Notes: generated by a model from the letters alone, not told the origin. A stretch of DNA of 36,994 bases from Fusobacteriales bacterium (GCA_020063625.1 JAICDD010000023.1:1-36994); one strand, 5' to 3'. Positions 26,104 through 34,933 are shown, counted from the stretch's first letter. Numbers and translations are program-made.

Positions 26104-26997
26104 ATGGCTAAAAAAATGAGTTTTAAAAAATATGAAAATATAACAGCCTATATGTTTTTAGCGCCGTTATTACTACTTATGTCAATATTTGTATTTTATG
26201 GAGTATATTTTGTAATTAAAATAAGTTTTTATAAATGGGATGGAGTAATGATAGAAGCAATGAAATTTAGAGGACTTAGAAATTATCAGCTTCTATTTAC
26301 AGATAAAACATTTTGGAAATCAGTAACAAATGTATCGATATTTATGATTTTAACAATATCAGTGCAAATGATTCTTGGACTTATTATGGCAGTATTATTA
26401 AAACCAAAATTACCAGGACATCCTTTTTTTAAAGCACTATTTTATATTCCAGCAGCATTATCAACAACAGTAATTGCTAGAATATTTATGCAAATATATG
26501 AACCAAATTTTGGAATGTTAAATCAATTATTTAGATTTTTACATATGGATTTTTTAGTAAGAAATTGGGTTGGTGATCCAAATGTAGCACTTTATGCAAT
26601 AATTATAGCAAATATTTTTCAATGGACAGGCGCACAAATGGTATTTTACATAGCGGGACTTACTTCAATATCTGAAGATGTACTTGAAGCAGCACAAATA
26701 GATGGAGCTGGATTTTGGACAACATTTTTTAAAATAATATTTCCTATGCTTATTCCTACTCATACTACTGTAATAATATTAGGTATGATAGGAGCTATAA
26801 AAACATTTGATATTGTATGGTTACTTACTCAGGGAGGACCTGGAAATGCTACACAATTTTTAGCTACCTATTTATATAAATATTCAATAGTAGAATTTAA
26901 AGCAGGATATGGTGCAACAGTAGCAGTAGTTATGATAGTTATGTCAGTAGGATTATCTATGTTGCAAAATAAAATATATGATAAAACAAAATTATAA
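26104..26997 (+). CDS. Sugar ABC transporter permease (MalF-type)
   Basis: This is a 297-residue inner-membrane permease with about six hydrophobic segments. The cytoplasmic EAA loop that contacts the ATPase reads EAAQIDGAGFWTTFFKIIFP (about 195-214). The N-terminal MFLAPLLLLMSIFVFYGVYF segment and the WTGAQMVFYIAGL segment are typical of carbohydrate-uptake-1 permeases. GGAGG precedes the start. The partner permease begins 14 bases after the stop. Confidence 0.93.
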   Translation: MAKKMSFKKYENITAYMFLAPLLLLMSIFVFYGVYFVIKISFYKWDGVMIEAMKFRGLRNYQLLFTDKTFWKSVTNVSIFMILTISVQMILGLIMAVLLKPKLPGHPFFKALFYIPAALSTTVIARIFMQIYEPNFGMLNQLFRFLHMDFLVRNWVGDPNVALYAIIIANIFQWTGAQMVFYIAGLTSISEDVLEAAQIDGAGFWTTFFKIIFPMLIPTHTTVIILGMIGAIKTFDIVWLLTQGGPGNATQFLATYLYKYSIVEFKAGYGATVAVVMIVMSVGLSMLQNKIYDKTKL

Positions 26998-27011
26998 GCT
27001 AGGAGGTAGCT

Positions 27012-27809
27012 ATGTTTAGTAATATGAGTTTTAAACAAAAATTAATAATACAAGCAGTACTTGTATTTTTAAGTATGATATATATAATTCCATTAATTAA
27101 TGTATTAATATTATCCCTTAGAGGTGGAGGAGTAGAAAATTATAAACAACTTTTTAGTACAGGAATGCCATTAGGAAGAATGCTTTTTAATAGTTTTTTT
27201 GTAGCATTTTTACAAGTTGTACTTATTGTATTTGTATCATCAATCTCAGCTTTTGCATTTTCAAAAATGGATTTTAAATATAAAAATATAATTTATACAT
27301 TAGTAATGCTAACTATGTCAATTCCTTTAATATCTCTTATGACACCACTTTTTACTATATTAAAGGGATTAAAATTAACTAATACATATACAGCACTTGT
27401 ATTGCCAGCAGCTACATTTTGGATGCCAGTGGCTATACTTATTCAAAAAAATTATTATGATTCACTTGGAAATGAGTTAATGGAAGCAGCTAGAGTAGAT
27501 GGATGTAATTGGTTTACAATATATAAAAAAATATATTTCCCAATAGGAATGCCAGCTACAATAAATGTAATAGTGTTTGCATTTATGCAATCATGGAATG
27601 ATTATTTAAATCCATTACTATTTTCTAAAACTATGGATATGTATACATTTCCAATGGCAGTAGTATCAATAACTACAACTATTAGAGGAAGTAGGCCAGA
27701 AGTAGTCGCAGCATGTCTTGTTATAATGGCTATACCTTCAATACTTTTATATGTTTCTTTACAAAAATATCTTGGAGAAGGAATGACAGCTGGAGCTGTA
27801 AAAGGTTAG
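27012..27809 (+). CDS. Sugar ABC transporter permease (MalG-type)
   Basis: This is the 265-residue second permease of the importer. The EAA loop is EAARVDGCNWFTIYKKIYFP (about 158-177). The N-terminus MFSNMSFKQKLIIQAVLVFL starts the first membrane segment, and the C-terminal LQKYLGEGMTAGAVKG is the conserved tail of this family. AGGAGGT precedes the start. No ATP-binding subunit gene follows; a shared MsmK/UgpC-type ATPase encoded elsewhere must be assumed for a working importer. Confidence 0.93.
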   Translation: MFSNMSFKQKLIIQAVLVFLSMIYIIPLINVLILSLRGGGVENYKQLFSTGMPLGRMLFNSFFVAFLQVVLIVFVSSISAFAFSKMDFKYKNIIYTLVMLTMSIPLISLMTPLFTILKGLKLTNTYTALVLPAATFWMPVAILIQKNYYDSLGNELMEAARVDGCNWFTIYKKIYFPIGMPATINVIVFAFMQSWNDYLNPLLFSKTMDMYTFPMAVVSITTTIRGSRPEVVAACLVIMAIPSILLYVSLQKYLGEGMTAGAVKG

Positions 27810-27861
27810 AATTAAAACAAAACTTATAAAAATAAAGCATAAAAATCAATATGACACAGTT

Positions 27862-27889
27862 ATGACATTTAAAAAAAGTAAAATATAAT
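27862..27889 (+). promoter_or_regulatory. Possible promoter at the leading edge of repeat block H
   Basis: ATGACA (27862-27867), a 16-base spacer and TATAAT (27884-27889). TATGACA also occurs 11 bases upstream (27850). The nearest downstream gene is galK, more than 800 bases away, across the repeat block. Confidence 0.45.
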
Positions 27890-27996
27890 AAGTCTTATGC
27901 TTGAGTGTAATTCTCATGGGTTTAATTTAGCACAAAGAAAAGAGGACACAAAGTACCACAAAGATAAAGAATTGTGGAACCACGAGCACAGCTTTC

Positions 27997-28019
27997 GGTG
28001 TTTTCCTAGGAAAAGCACC
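27997..28019 (+). repeat. Short hairpin cassette, copy 2
   Basis: GGTGTTTTCC and GGAAAAGCACC pair with one bulged base around TA. It interrupts the 'ggaaccacgag...' word before 'ttagatatacactgatgaac'. Confidence 0.6.
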
Positions 28020-28204
28020 TTAGATATACACTGATGAACTTAAGATAAAAAAGACAATTGCCAATGAAAAAGTAACCACGAATGGCACTAATAATGGAGA
28101 GAAGTGAAAAGAATAAAATAGCGCATTTTCGGAGGATATTAGATTTTCTTGATAAATGCGTTACACGAAGAACACAAAGATAAAAAAACAGAATCACAAA
28201 GAAA

Positions 28205-28293
28205 ATATAAAAAACGACTTTTACAGGTCGTTAGGGCTACTACAGGATATGTTTACTTAGCCGTTACGCAGTATAAGTTCCACAGCGAAGCGA
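28205..28293 (-). terminator. Insert carrying a minus-strand terminator-like hairpin
   Basis: On the minus strand AACGAC, loop CTGTAAAA and GTCGTT (28232 down to 28213) are followed by a T-rich run. The adjoining sequence (28233-28293) is richer in G and C than the surroundings and matches no other repeat word here; it also contains a GGCTA/TAGCC pair. It sits where the other composites have their hairpin loop. Confidence 0.5.
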
Positions 28294-28402
28294 TTTCTTC
28301 GTGACCTTTGTGTAACAAAAATTCGAGTTCATTCGTGTAATTCGTGACAAAAAAATCTAGTGTGTAATCTCGTGTAAATCATGTGGTTTCATTATTTAAT
28401 AT

Positions 28403-28474
28403 CCGTAGAAACCAGCGCAAAGATTTTTTGCTTACTTTTTTATCTTTAAAAAAGTAAGTCGCTGATAAGCGAAA
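28403..28474 (+). repeat. Double-hairpin repeat unit, copy 4
   Basis: CTTACTTTTTTA (28431-28442) pairs with TAAAAAAGTAAG (28447-28458). The second stem is TCGC-TGATAA-GCGA (28459-28472). It is nearly identical to copy 2. Confidence 0.8.
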
Positions 28475-28502
28475 AAAAAAGAGTTACTTAAATTTAGCCT
28501 TT

Positions 28503-28527
28503 AGGTATTTTTTTACAAAAAACACCT
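28503..28527 (+). repeat. Short hairpin cassette, copy 3
   Basis: AGGTATTTTTT and AAAAAACACCT pair with one A-C mismatch around a short loop, before 'tagataaacaccgataagca'. Confidence 0.6.
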
Positions 28528-28711
28528 TAGATAAACACCGATAAGCACAGGATAAATTCTGGTATACATCTAGTGGGTATCCAGTGGTTTAATCTATAAA
28601 ACTCTGTGTATCTCAGTGTACTCTGAGTCTCTGTGTTGAATATTATATCTTGTAGTAAAAAAATTTTTAATAAAATTAATATAAAACAGGCTTTAAAATG
28701 AAGGAGGAGTT

Positions 28712-29887
28712 ATGAAAGAAATTTTAAAAGGATTAAAAGAGGATTTTAAAAAAGTATTTGGAGAAGGAGAGGTAAGAACATTTTTTTCTCCTGGAAGAGT
28801 AAATCTAATAGGAGAACATACTGATTATAATGGTGGAAATGTATTTCCATGTGCACTTAGCTTTGGAACATATGCTATTGCAAGATTAAGAGATGATAAA
28901 AAAGTAAGATTATATTCTAAAAATTTTGAAGATTTAGGAATAATTGAATTTGATTTAGATGAATTAAAAAATGTAAAAGAGCATGATTGGGCAAATTATC
29001 CAAAAGGAGTACTTAGTATACTAAAAGATAAGGGATATAAAATAGAAAAAGGATTTGAAATATTATTCTTTGGAAATATACCAAATGGTGCAGGATTATC
29101 TTCATCAGCATCTGTTGAGCTTGCAACAGCAGTAGTATTAAAAGGATTATTTAATTTAGATATTGATATGGTAAATATGGTAAAAGTAAGTCAAATAGCA
29201 GAAAATCAGTTTGTAGGTGTAAATTGTGGTATAATGGACCAATTTGCTATAGGAATGGGTAAAAAAGATAATGCGATTTTACTTGATTGTAATACATTAG
29301 AATATAAATATGCACCTGTAAAACTTGAAAATGCAAAAATTATTATTGCTAATACGAATAAAAGAAGAGGTCTTGCTGATTCTAAATATAATGAAAGAAG
29401 AAGTGAATGTGAAAGAGCTTTAGCAGACCTTCAAACAAAACTTGATATAAAATCTCTTGGAGAACTTACAGAAAAAGAATTTGAAGAAAATAAAGAATTA
29501 ATAAAAAATGAAATAGATAGAAAAAGAGCAAAACATGCAGTATATGAAAATCAAAGAACTCTAAGAGCAGTAGAAAAATTAAATGCTGGAGATATAAAAG
29601 GATTTGGAGAACTTATGAATCAATCTCATATATCGCTTAGAGATGATTATGAAGTAACAGGAAAAGAATTAGATGCTTTAGTAGAAGCAGCTTGGGAACA
29701 AGAAGGAACAATAGGAGCTAGAATGACAGGAGCAGGATTTGGAGGATGTACTGTATCGATAGTAGAATCAAATAAAATTGATGAGTTTATAAAAAATGTA
29801 GGAGAAAAATATTTTGAAAAAACAGGACTTAAAGCTGATTTCTATATAGCTGAAATTGGTGATGGAGCTAGAGAAATAGTAGAATAG
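28712..29887 (+). CDS. galK: Galactokinase
   Basis: This is a 391-residue GHMP kinase that phosphorylates alpha-galactose to galactose-1-phosphate, the first Leloir step. The galactokinase signature [15 protein letters not shown] is at residues 28-42, the ATP-binding [11 protein letters not shown] near 129-139, the predicted catalytic aspartate D176 in GIMDQFAIG, and the C-terminal [14 protein letters not shown] near 341-354. The length is normal. GAAGGAGGAG precedes the start. It is separated from galE by repeat block I rather than by a terminator. Confidence 0.97.
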   Translation: MKEILKGLKEDFKKVFGEGEVRTFFSPGRVNLIGEHTDYNGGNVFPCALSFGTYAIARLRDDKKVRLYSKNFEDLGIIEFDLDELKNVKEHDWANYPKGVLSILKDKGYKIEKGFEILFFGNIPNGAGLSSSASVELATAVVLKGLFNLDIDMVNMVKVSQIAENQFVGVNCGIMDQFAIGMGKKDNAILLDCNTLEYKYAPVKLENAKIIIANTNKRRGLADSKYNERRSECERALADLQTKLDIKSLGELTEKEFEENKELIKNEIDRKRAKHAVYENQRTLRAVEKLNAGDIKGFGELMNQSHISLRDDYEVTGKELDALVEAAWEQEGTIGARMTGAGFGGCTVSIVESNKIDEFIKNVGEKYFEKTGLKADFYIAEIGDGAREIVE

Positions 29888-29894
29888 ATAAAAA

Positions 29895-30110
29895 AGTAAG
29901 AAGTGAGAAGAAGTAGAATTTAGCCACGGAAAAATACGGATTATCACTGATTATAGCGAGAAGTAAGATTAGATTTTCTTGATAAATGTGTTACACGAAG
30001 AATACAAAGATAGAAAACCAGAACCACAAAGAAAAAAACTTAGTGGTTCTTAGTGTTTTTCTTCGTGTACTTTGTGTAACAAAAAATCTGTGTAATCCGC
30101 AGTAAATGTG
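29895..30110 (+). repeat. Composite dispersed repeat block I (clearest hairpin copy)
   Basis: This block lies between galK and galE. After 'gccacggaaaaatacggatt' and 'agattttcttgataaatgtg' comes a composite hairpin with outer arms TTACACGAAG (29991-30000) and CTTTGTGTAA (30070-30079), paired with one G-T, and an inner stem AGAACCAC (30020-30027) with GTGGTTCT (30043-30050) extended by AAG/CTT. It ends with 'aaaaaatctgtgtaatccgc'. Confidence 0.88.
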
Positions 30111-30154
30111 TAATTTATAATTAAAATAAAAAATTTAATATATAGGAGGAAAAA

Positions 30155-31144
30155 ATGAATATATTAGTATGTGGAGGAGCTGGTTATATTGGTAGCCATG
30201 CTGTAGCAGAACTTATTCAAAGAGGAGAAAATGTAATAGTAGTTGATAATCTACAAAAGGGACATAAAGACGCTGTATGGGAAGGTGCGAAACTTTATGT
30301 AGGAGACCTTAGAGATAAAGAATTTTTAGATAAAGTATTTAAAGAAAATAAAATAGATGCTGTTATACATTTTGCAGCTGATTCTCTTGTAGGAGAAAGT
30401 GTACAAGAACCTATAAAATATTATAATAATAATGTGTATGGAACTATGTGTTTACTTGAAGTAATGAAAGAAAATAATGTAAAGAAAATAGTATTTTCAT
30501 CAACAGCAGCGACATATGGAGAGCCTGAGAATATACCAATATTAGAAACAGATAAAACATTTCCTACGAATCCTTATGGAGAAACAAAATTAGCTGTAGA
30601 AAAAATGTTGAAATGGGCAGAAGGTGCTTATGGAATAAAACATGTAATTTTAAGATATTTTAATGTAGCAGGAGCACATGAAAGTGGAAAAATAGGTGAA
30701 GACCATGCACCAGAAACACATTTAATACCAATAATTTTACAAGTTGCCCTTGGAAAAAGAGAAAAAATATTTATTTATGGAGAAGATTATGATACAAAAG
30801 ATGGAACATGTATAAGAGATTATATACATGTAATGGACCTTGTAGATGCACATATATTAGCAGTAAAAAAACTATTTGATACAGAAGAAAGTGGAATATA
30901 TAATCTTGGAAATGGTAATGGATTTACTGTAAAAGAGGTAATAGAAGTAGCTAGAAAAGTAACAGGACATGCTATACCAGCAGAAGTAGCAGACAGAAGA
31001 GCAGGAGACCCTGCAAAACTTGTAGCTAGCTCAGAAAAAGCAATAAAAGAACTTGGATGGCAACCTAAATATGCTGATTTAGAAAAAATAATTGAAAGTG
31101 CATGGAATTGGCATAAAAATAATCCAAATGGTTTTGAAAAATAG
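30155..31144 (+). CDS. galE: UDP-glucose 4-epimerase
   Basis: This is a 329-residue extended short-chain dehydrogenase interconverting UDP-galactose and UDP-glucose. The Rossmann motif GGAGYIGSH is at residues 7-15. The catalytic pair Y141 and K145 lies in PYGETKLAVEKM, with SSTAATYGE upstream, and RYFNVAGAHESGKIGEDH and KDGTCIRDYIHVMDLVDAH are conserved GalE segments. AGGAGG precedes the start. galT begins 12 bases after the stop, so the two are one transcript. Confidence 0.97.
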   Translation: MNILVCGGAGYIGSHAVAELIQRGENVIVVDNLQKGHKDAVWEGAKLYVGDLRDKEFLDKVFKENKIDAVIHFAADSLVGESVQEPIKYYNNNVYGTMCLLEVMKENNVKKIVFSSTAATYGEPENIPILETDKTFPTNPYGETKLAVEKMLKWAEGAYGIKHVILRYFNVAGAHESGKIGEDHAPETHLIPIILQVALGKREKIFIYGEDYDTKDGTCIRDYIHVMDLVDAHILAVKKLFDTEESGIYNLGNGNGFTVKEVIEVARKVTGHAIPAEVADRRAGDPAKLVASSEKAIKELGWQPKYADLEKIIESAWNWHKNNPNGFEK

Positions 31145-31156
31145 GAGGGAATCTTA

Positions 31157-32671
31157 ATGATAGATATTAATAAAGAAATAACAAGACTTGTAAATTATGC
31201 ATTAGATAAAGGGCTTATAGAAAAAGAGGATAAAATTTTTAGTATAAATGCATTACTTGAAGTATTAGAATTAGATGAATATAAAGAGTGTGAAATAAAT
31301 GAAAAACTTGAGTATCCAACAGAAATATTAGAAAATATATTAGATTGGGCCTATGAAAATGGTAGATTAAAAGAAAATACAGTTACATATAGAGACCTTT
31401 TTGATACAAAACTTATGGCAAAACTTATACCAAGACCTAGTGAAGTTATTAAAAAATTTTATGATACAATAGAAAAAGAGGGAGTAGAAAAAGCAACAGA
31501 TAACTATTATGCAATGTCAAAAGCTTCTAATTATATTAGAACAGATAGAATAGCTAAAAATGAGCATTGGTATAGTAAAACTGAATATGGAGATTTAGAA
31601 ATTACTATAAATTTATCAAAACCAGAAAAAGACCCAAAAGCTATAGCAGCAGCTAAAAATATGCCACAAAGTTCTTATCCAAAATGTTTACTTTGTGTAG
31701 AAAATGAAGGATATGCAGGAAGAATAAATCATCCAGCAAGACAAAATCATAGAGTAATCCCAATTACTCTTACAAATGAGCCTTGGAATTTACAATATTC
31801 ACCATATGTATATTATAATGAACACTCAATAATATTTAGTAGCAGTCATAGACCAATGAAAATAGAAAAAGGTTCTTTTGATAGATTATTAGAATTTGTA
31901 GAAAAAATACCTCATTATTTTATAGGTTCTAATGCAGATCTTCCAATAGTTGGAGGAAGTATACTTAGTCATGATCATTTTCAAGGTGGAAGACATGTAT
32001 TTCCTATGGAAAAAGCACAAATAGAAACATTTGTAGAGATAGAAGGATATGATGATATAGAAATAGGTATAGTAAAATGGCCTATGAGTGTAATAAGAAT
32101 AAATGGATATAATAAAGAAAGATTATCAGAATTAGCTGATAAGATTCTTAGAAATTGGAGAGAATATAGTGATAAATCATTAGGAATATTAGCATATAGT
32201 GGAGATGAGCCACATAATACAATCACTCCAATAGCTAGAAGAAGAGATGGTAAATTTGAACTAGATTTAGTACTTAGAAATAACAGAACAAGTGATGAGC
32301 ATCCATTAGGGATTTTTCATCCACATAGTGAAGTACATAATATTAAAAAAGAAAATATAGGTCTTATAGAAGTAATGGGACTTGCAGTACTTCCTGGTAG
32401 ATTAAAACATGAATTAAAAGTATTAGAAGAATTAATAGTAAAAGAAAATTATATAGAAGAGATAGAACAAAATGATGATGTAGTAAAACATCTTGAATGG
32501 ATAAAAGAAGTAAAATCAAAATATGATAATATAACTAGTGAAAATGCTAGAGAAATATTAAAAGAAGAAGTAGGTATAGTATTTTCTAAAGTATTAGAAC
32601 ATGCTGGAGTATATAAAAGAGATGAAAAAGGAATAGAAGGATTCCTTAGATTTATACATAGTGTTAACTAA
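31157..32671 (+). CDS. galT: UDP-glucose-hexose-1-phosphate uridylyltransferase, class II
   Basis: This 504-residue protein transfers UMP from UDP-glucose to galactose-1-phosphate, completing the Leloir pathway with galK and galE. Its size and sequence (TKLMAKLIPRPSEVIKKFYD, YPKCLLCVENEGYAGRINHP, GGSILSHDHFQGGRHVFPME) are those of the class II (Firmicutes-type) enzyme, unlike the 350-residue class I GalT of E. coli. An HPH motif occurs at 388-390 (GIFHPHSEVHN). AGGAGGG precedes the start. A strong terminator follows, ending the galactoside region. Confidence 0.95.
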   Translation: MIDINKEITRLVNYALDKGLIEKEDKIFSINALLEVLELDEYKECEINEKLEYPTEILENILDWAYENGRLKENTVTYRDLFDTKLMAKLIPRPSEVIKKFYDTIEKEGVEKATDNYYAMSKASNYIRTDRIAKNEHWYSKTEYGDLEITINLSKPEKDPKAIAAAKNMPQSSYPKCLLCVENEGYAGRINHPARQNHRVIPITLTNEPWNLQYSPYVYYNEHSIIFSSSHRPMKIEKGSFDRLLEFVEKIPHYFIGSNADLPIVGGSILSHDHFQGGRHVFPMEKAQIETFVEIEGYDDIEIGIVKWPMSVIRINGYNKERLSELADKILRNWREYSDKSLGILAYSGDEPHNTITPIARRRDGKFELDLVLRNNRTSDEHPLGIFHPHSEVHNIKKENIGLIEVMGLAVLPGRLKHELKVLEELIVKENYIEEIEQNDDVVKHLEWIKEVKSKYDNITSENAREILKEEVGIVFSKVLEHAGVYKRDEKGIEGFLRFIHSVN

Positions 32672-32676
32672 TATAT

Positions 32677-32706
32677 AAAAGGTCTTTTATTTTAAAAGAC
32701 CTTTTT
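32677..32706 (+). terminator. Intrinsic terminator after galT
   Basis: AAAAGGTCTTTT (32677-32688), loop ATTTT and AAAAGACCTTTT (32694-32705), a perfect 12-bp stem ending in a T-run. Confidence 0.85.
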
Positions 32707-32714
32707 ATTTCTAT

Positions 32715-32742
32715 TTGTTATAAATTGATAATATGCTATAAT
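32715..32742 (+). promoter_or_regulatory. Promoter of the ACT-domain gene
   Basis: TTGTTA (32715-32720), a 16-base spacer and TATAAT (32737-32742) with a TGC extension directly before the -10 box, 33 bases before the GTG start. Confidence 0.7.
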
Positions 32743-32775
32743 AATGATTGAGATATTTCTTTTTGGAGGGATAAA

Positions 32776-33138
32776 GTGTACACAATAAAAATATTAGATG
32801 AAATTTATAGTATATATAATATAGAGAAGTATGAAAATTTAAAAAAACATATAGAAAAAAGTGAGTTTTATTCTATACTTAAAATAAGAGACCATATATC
32901 TATTGTATGTAAAAAATTAAGTAATGATAATAGCGAAAATTGGAAAGTATTAAAAATAGAAGATAGAAAAGAGGATGAACTTATTCAAGTAGTAGCAAAT
33001 ATTACAAAAATTTTAGCTGATGAAAATATAGAATTTAATATAGTATCAGCAGTTTCAAAAGATTATATTTTAATAAAAGAAAAAAAATTTAATAAAGTTA
33101 TAGAGATATTAAGGAAAAAATATATAATAAAAAACTAG
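32776..33138 (+). CDS. Small ACT-domain protein
   Basis: A 120-residue protein beginning with GTG, 6 bases after GGAGG. The pattern (short N-terminal strand region TIKILDEIYSIYNIEKYENL, then EFYSILKIRDHISIVCKKL, WKVLKIEDRKEDELIQVVANITKILADENIEFNIV split over the two ACT strands and helix, and a final DYILIKEKKFNKVIEILRKK) resembles small stand-alone ACT_7-type proteins related to aspartate-kinase and CASTOR regulatory domains. These bind amino acids or act as small regulators; the ligand is unknown. It is monocistronic, with its own promoter and a terminator shared with the convergent gene. Confidence 0.72.
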   Translation: MYTIKILDEIYSIYNIEKYENLKKHIEKSEFYSILKIRDHISIVCKKLSNDNSENWKVLKIEDRKEDELIQVVANITKILADENIEFNIVSAVSKDYILIKEKKFNKVIEILRKKYIIKN

Positions 33139-33162
33139 CCCTATATTAAGGACTAGTTTTTT
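33131..33162. terminator. Bidirectional terminator between convergent genes
   Basis: AAAACTAG (33131-33138) and CTAGTTTT (33153-33160), extended inward by CCT/AGG across one mismatch, form a stem with T-runs on both strands. It serves the ACT gene and the minus-strand gene ending at 33169. Confidence 0.8.
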
Positions 33163-33168
33163 AATTTA

Positions 33169-34905
33169 TCAAACTTTATTCTTTCTACTTTCCCATATCC
33201 CATACCAGCTACCAAATAATACCCAAAATAAAGGAGCAACAGATACTACACTGTCATTAAAAATAGCTGTTATTAAATAAGCAATTATTCCTAATCCTAT
33301 AAAATGACTAATAAATATAGGAAAATTATTATTTGATATACTATTTTTATTTTTTATAAATTTTATAAAAAAATGTAAAAATAATCCAAGTAATGCAAAT
33401 AGTGAAATTACTCCAGTATTTACTGCTATTTGTAAATACATATTATGTGGTTTATCTACAATAATTCCTTTTGTACCGTATGAAATAAGCTTTCCAAAAT
33501 AATCTTTTTGAGGAAAAACTATCGAAAAAGCATCTGGTCCATATCCTAAAATTATTGTATCTTTTATTATTGGAATAGTTCTTGACCAGTTATATATTCT
33601 AAATGACCCCATTTTTTCATATCCCTCAAATGCTTTTACATGAGGAACAGTTAAAATAGGCATTATTTTATTATGATTATCAATAGTTTTAAAAGTATTA
33701 TCCGTTAAAATTAATAAATATTCAAAATGTGTATCTCCATATTTGAAATTTAATGCTCCTTTTTTCAATTCAAATCTAAATTTTTTATAGTCATCATCTA
33801 AAAGATAAATAGTTTTATTTTTTATCTCTGTTTTTATTTGATTATTATTTTTATCTAAAAATACAACTTTTTTATTATCAATATTTTCAATTTTTAAAAT
33901 AGTATCTTTATCTCTAATAATAGCAGTATTACCTACTACATAAAGGTCACGAAGTCCTATATCAGAATTATCAAAATATGTGCTATATTTTTTTATAAGA
34001 ACTTTATCAGCTTTATCAGATACATTCATTATATAAAATACTAAAATTATTGATAAAAATAATACTATTAATTGTTTTATATTTTTTAATATAAACTTAA
34101 AATAAAATATAGAAAAAATAAAAAGAGCCAAAATAAATCCAGTAAATCCACCTCTAGAACGACATCCTACTAAATTTGCAAACATAAGTAATGTATAAAA
34201 ATACCAAAATATTTTTTTTATATTTTTATGATACAGATACATACCAATACCAAAAAATATAGTAAGCGACATAAATGAACCTACATAATTTGGATTGTAT
34301 AAAGTAGAATAAATTTGATATTTTTGAAATTTAAATCTTAAATTTTTTGCTAAATGTTCTAAGTTTTTAGGTAAAATTAATTTTCTTCCAAAATCAAAAG
34401 TAAAAATATCATAACCGTAATATTGAAAAATACCTATTAATCCAACACCAATTGATACAATAGTTACTCCTATTAAAATAGGTTTTAAATCTTTTTCATT
34501 TGAAATTGATATGCTAACTACAAAAAATAACATTATATAAGCAATAAGAACAGATAAACTTTCATATCTATCAGCTACACCATTATATGCAAGTTGTGGA
34601 AATGGTGAAAAAATTGAGGATAACATTGCAAATAATATGTATATTAACAAAAATAAATAATAGTTTTTCCATTCTATTTTCCCCCATTTATTTATAGCTG
34701 TAATTGGAAGAATAAAAGCTGTAAATAAAATTAAGATTCTTGATTTATAAAATGAGAAAAAATCAAAATTCATAGTACCTACAGGCCATGCTAAATATTC
34801 TATTGTACCTGGCTTTAAAGGTATTTGTTTTAGAAAAACTATAAGTGATAAAAAAGATATAAGTATAGATATAAGTATAATTTGTACCCTATTTTCTTTA
34901 TTCAT
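33169..34905 (-). CDS. O-antigen ligase/polymerase family membrane protein
   Basis: This is a 578-residue polytopic inner-membrane protein. About ten or more hydrophobic segments run from residue 8 (IILISILISFLSLIVFL) to about 300. A hydrophilic, presumably periplasmic region follows (about 305-470), unusually long for the family. The Wzy_C signature then appears: LGYGPDAFSIVFPQ and, after the loop, DKPHNMYLQIAVNTGVISLFALLGLF near the C-terminus. Such proteins ligate or polymerise O-antigen or other polysaccharides on undecaprenyl carriers. Ligase and polymerase cannot be told apart here. kdsA lies upstream on the same strand, separated by repeat block J. AAGGGGGA precedes the start. Confidence 0.8.
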   Translation of the reverse strand: MNKENRVQIILISILISFLSLIVFLKQIPLKPGTIEYLAWPVGTMNFDFFSFYKSRILILFTAFILPITAINKWGKIEWKNYYLFLLIYILFAMLSSIFSPFPQLAYNGVADRYESLSVLIAYIMLFFVVSISISNEKDLKPILIGVTIVSIGVGLIGIFQYYGYDIFTFDFGRKLILPKNLEHLAKNLRFKFQKYQIYSTLYNPNYVGSFMSLTIFFGIGMYLYHKNIKKIFWYFYTLLMFANLVGCRSRGGFTGFILALFIFSIFYFKFILKNIKQLIVLFLSIILVFYIMNVSDKADKVLIKKYSTYFDNSDIGLRDLYVVGNTAIIRDKDTILKIENIDNKKVVFLDKNNNQIKTEIKNKTIYLLDDDYKKFRFELKKGALNFKYGDTHFEYLLILTDNTFKTIDNHNKIMPILTVPHVKAFEGYEKMGSFRIYNWSRTIPIIKDTIILGYGPDAFSIVFPQKDYFGKLISYGTKGIIVDKPHNMYLQIAVNTGVISLFALLGLFLHFFIKFIKNKNSISNNNFPIFISHFIGLGIIAYLITAIFNDSVVSVAPLFWVLFGSWYGIWESRKNKV

Positions 34906-34933
34906 TTAATCCCCCTTGTAAAGTTTTATTGCT

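Larger units (their letters stand above)
27906..28660 (+). repeat. Composite dispersed repeat block H
   Basis: This block fills most of the 902-base gap before galK. It contains CACAAAG words (27930-27965), 'ggaaccacgagcaca' (27977), a short hairpin cassette (27997-28019), 'accacgaatggcactaataa' (28074), 'gcgcattttcggaggatatt' (28122), 'ttacacgaagaacacaaaga' (28162), a foreign-looking insert (28205-28293), 'cttcgtgacctttgtgtaac' (28298), 'ttcattcgtgtaattcgtga' (28328), a double-hairpin unit (28403-28474), another hairpin cassette (28503-28527) and a CTCTGTGT-type word (28600-28650). Confidence 0.85.

Noticed and set aside
27906-28660. Insertion sequence or integrated element with a transposase
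   Set aside because: No transposase or integrase frame exists in any block, and no clear target duplications are visible at block ends.
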